Shown: piece after piece, positions 63,214 through 64,000 of the stretch
How positions within the stretch are numbered: the first letter of the stretch is position 1
Layout: each line of letters starts with the position of its first letter
NCBI RefSeq assembly: GCF_001423905.1
Contig: NZ_LMPQ01000010.1
Span: 179,075 to 243,074, forward strand
Direction of reading: 5' to 3'
From: Frigoribacterium sp. Leaf186
GTDB lineage: Bacteria > Actinomycetota > Actinomycetes > Actinomycetales > Microbacteriaceae
Length of the DNA: 64,000 nt
Position numbers and translations under genes: made by a program
Notes under the pieces: generated by a model
Databases searched by the model: none
The model's input: only the letters and a program-made list of their open reading frames with translations
What the model was told of the DNA's origin: nothing

Positions 63214-63999
63214 TCAGGCGCGGATCAGCAGCGCGGACGGTCGCGGCGAGAACGTCTGGTCGAGCACGAGGCAGGCCGCCCCGACGGCCGCGACGTCGAT
63301 GCCGATCGACGACTCGACGACACGGATCGGGTGCTTCGGGATCAGCGCGGGGTCGTCGCGCACGGCCGCCGGCAGCACCTCGAGGACGTGCCGCGACAGC
63401 GGCGCCCAGAACGGCCCACCGCAGACGATCTCGTCGAGGTCGAGCAGGTTGACGATCGTGACGAGGGCCCTGGCCAGGTGGCGACCGGCGCCGTGCAGCA
63501 CCGCCAACGCCGCGGCGTCGCCCGCGTCCGCCTTGCCGACGAGGGCGCCGAACGCCTCGTCGATGCGGCGCATGTCGACGTCGTCCCCGCGCCGTGCCGC
63601 CTCGGCGAGCGCGTCGTCCGACACGTCGCCGGCGACGAGGACTCCCCCGTCGACGGCCTCCCGCACCAGGGCGTGCGGCGTGATGAGCTCTCCGACGCAG
63701 CCGATGCGCCCGCAGGTGCAGCGGTGCCCGTGGTCGGCGACCATGACGTGGCCCGAGTCCCCCGCGTTCGCGCTGGCCCCGCGCACCACGTCACCGCCGA
63801 GGACGAGCCCGGTGCCGTAACCGGTGCCGTAGTAGACGAAGGCGAAGTCGGTCCGCCGACCCGCGCCTCCTTCGCTCAGCCACGTCTCGGCGACCGCGCA
63901 GGCCGTGACGTCCTTCTCGAGCAGGACCGGCAGGCCGGTCGCCTCGCTGAGCGCCCGACGCAGCGGCACGTGCCGCCAGTGCGGCATCATCGGCGGGGC
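63214..63999 (-). CDS. ROK-family protein, 5' end off the window
   Basis: At least 262 residues, open to the right edge. CACAV-like core and zinc motif GHRCTCGRIGCVGELITP, GTGYGTGLVLGGDVVRGASANAGDSGH and VNLLDLDEIVCGGPFW are typical of ROK proteins. Whether it is a repressor or kinase depends on the missing N-terminus. Beside the mannoside transporter, a repressor for it is the likely role. Decamer copy (near 63865) encodes EGGAGRR. Confidence 0.8.
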   Translation of the reverse strand, partial: APPMMPHWRHVPLRRALSEATGLPVLLEKDVTACAVAETWLSEGGAGRRTDFAFVYYGTGYGTGLVLGGDVVRGASANAGDSGHVMVADHGHRCTCGRIGCVGELITPHALVREAVDGGVLVAGDVSDDALAEAARRGDDVDMRRIDEAFGALVGKADAGDAAALAVLHGAGRHLARALVTIVNLLDLDEIVCGGPFWAPLSRHVLEVLPAAVRDDPALIPKHPIRVVESSIGIDVAAVGAACLVLDQTFSPRPSALLIRA

Positions 64000-64000
64000 G

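Overview
The window is very GC-rich DNA of an actinobacterium. Codon use, TANNNT -10 boxes sitting 6-7 nt before start codons, a type VII secretion (T7SS) locus, CUT1 sugar transporters and family-level protein resemblance suggest Microbacteriaceae (a Frigoribacterium/Curtobacterium-like genus). That placement is inference; no rRNA or tRNA gene was seen to confirm it.

Layout. 0-2.5 kb: the tail of a T7SS-type FtsK/EccC ATPase, a DinB-like protein and a membrane protein. 2.6-8.4 kb: a molybdenum hydroxylase module of PaoABC(D) type with a MobA-like nucleotidyltransferase and an XdhC/PaoD-like maturation factor. 9.0-18.1 kb: a carbohydrate regulon on the minus strand (LacI repressor, GH130-like enzyme, lipoprotein binding protein, two permeases, GH130 phosphorylase-like enzyme, secreted toroid-like protein) with a perfect LacI-type operator. 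18.2-25.7 kb: housekeeping and accessory genes (DUF1304, purU, YrdB-like, nagA, acyl-CoA synthetase, cutC, epimerase). 25.8-35.9 kb: a T7SS cluster with an FHA-FtsK ATPase, a WXG100 protein, a helical WXG-like protein, an EspG-like protein, a large protein ending in a serine-hydrolase domain, and three tandem paralogous lipoproteins, the third broken by an in-frame stop. 36.0-38.5 kb: a two-component system. 38.6-40.5 kb: a low-GC island with a RelA/SpoT-domain protein carrying a LOTUS-like segment. 40.5-48 kb: small and unknown genes, then a D-amino-acid group (D-serine-dehydratase-like, RidA, NmrA-like, D-aminoacylase). 47.8-56.5 kb: an amino-sugar regulon (nagB, GH20 hexosaminidase, CUT1 transporter, ROK repressor, divergent ROK kinase). 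56.7-64 kb: an alpha-mannosidase regulon (GH38, CUT1 transporter, ROK protein running off the end).

How it fits together: three sugar regulons, NagA/NagB and D-amino-acid enzymes suggest a scavenger of plant, fungal and bacterial wall glycans. The most interesting unit is 32.6-35.9 kb, which looks like a T7SS lipase effector followed by a small family of lipoproteins that may be immunity proteins.

Two genome-wide signals overlay the genes. A decamer AGGAGGCGCG (about 30 copies by eye) acts as Shine-Dalgarno sequence, as hairpin arm, and as in-frame sequence encoding RASS or similar peptides. Long inverted repeats sit at nearly all convergent gene junctions, and one family has also entered a coding region (cutC). 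Start codons were chosen from Shine-Dalgarno sequences, overlaps or leaderless -10 boxes as stated in each entry.
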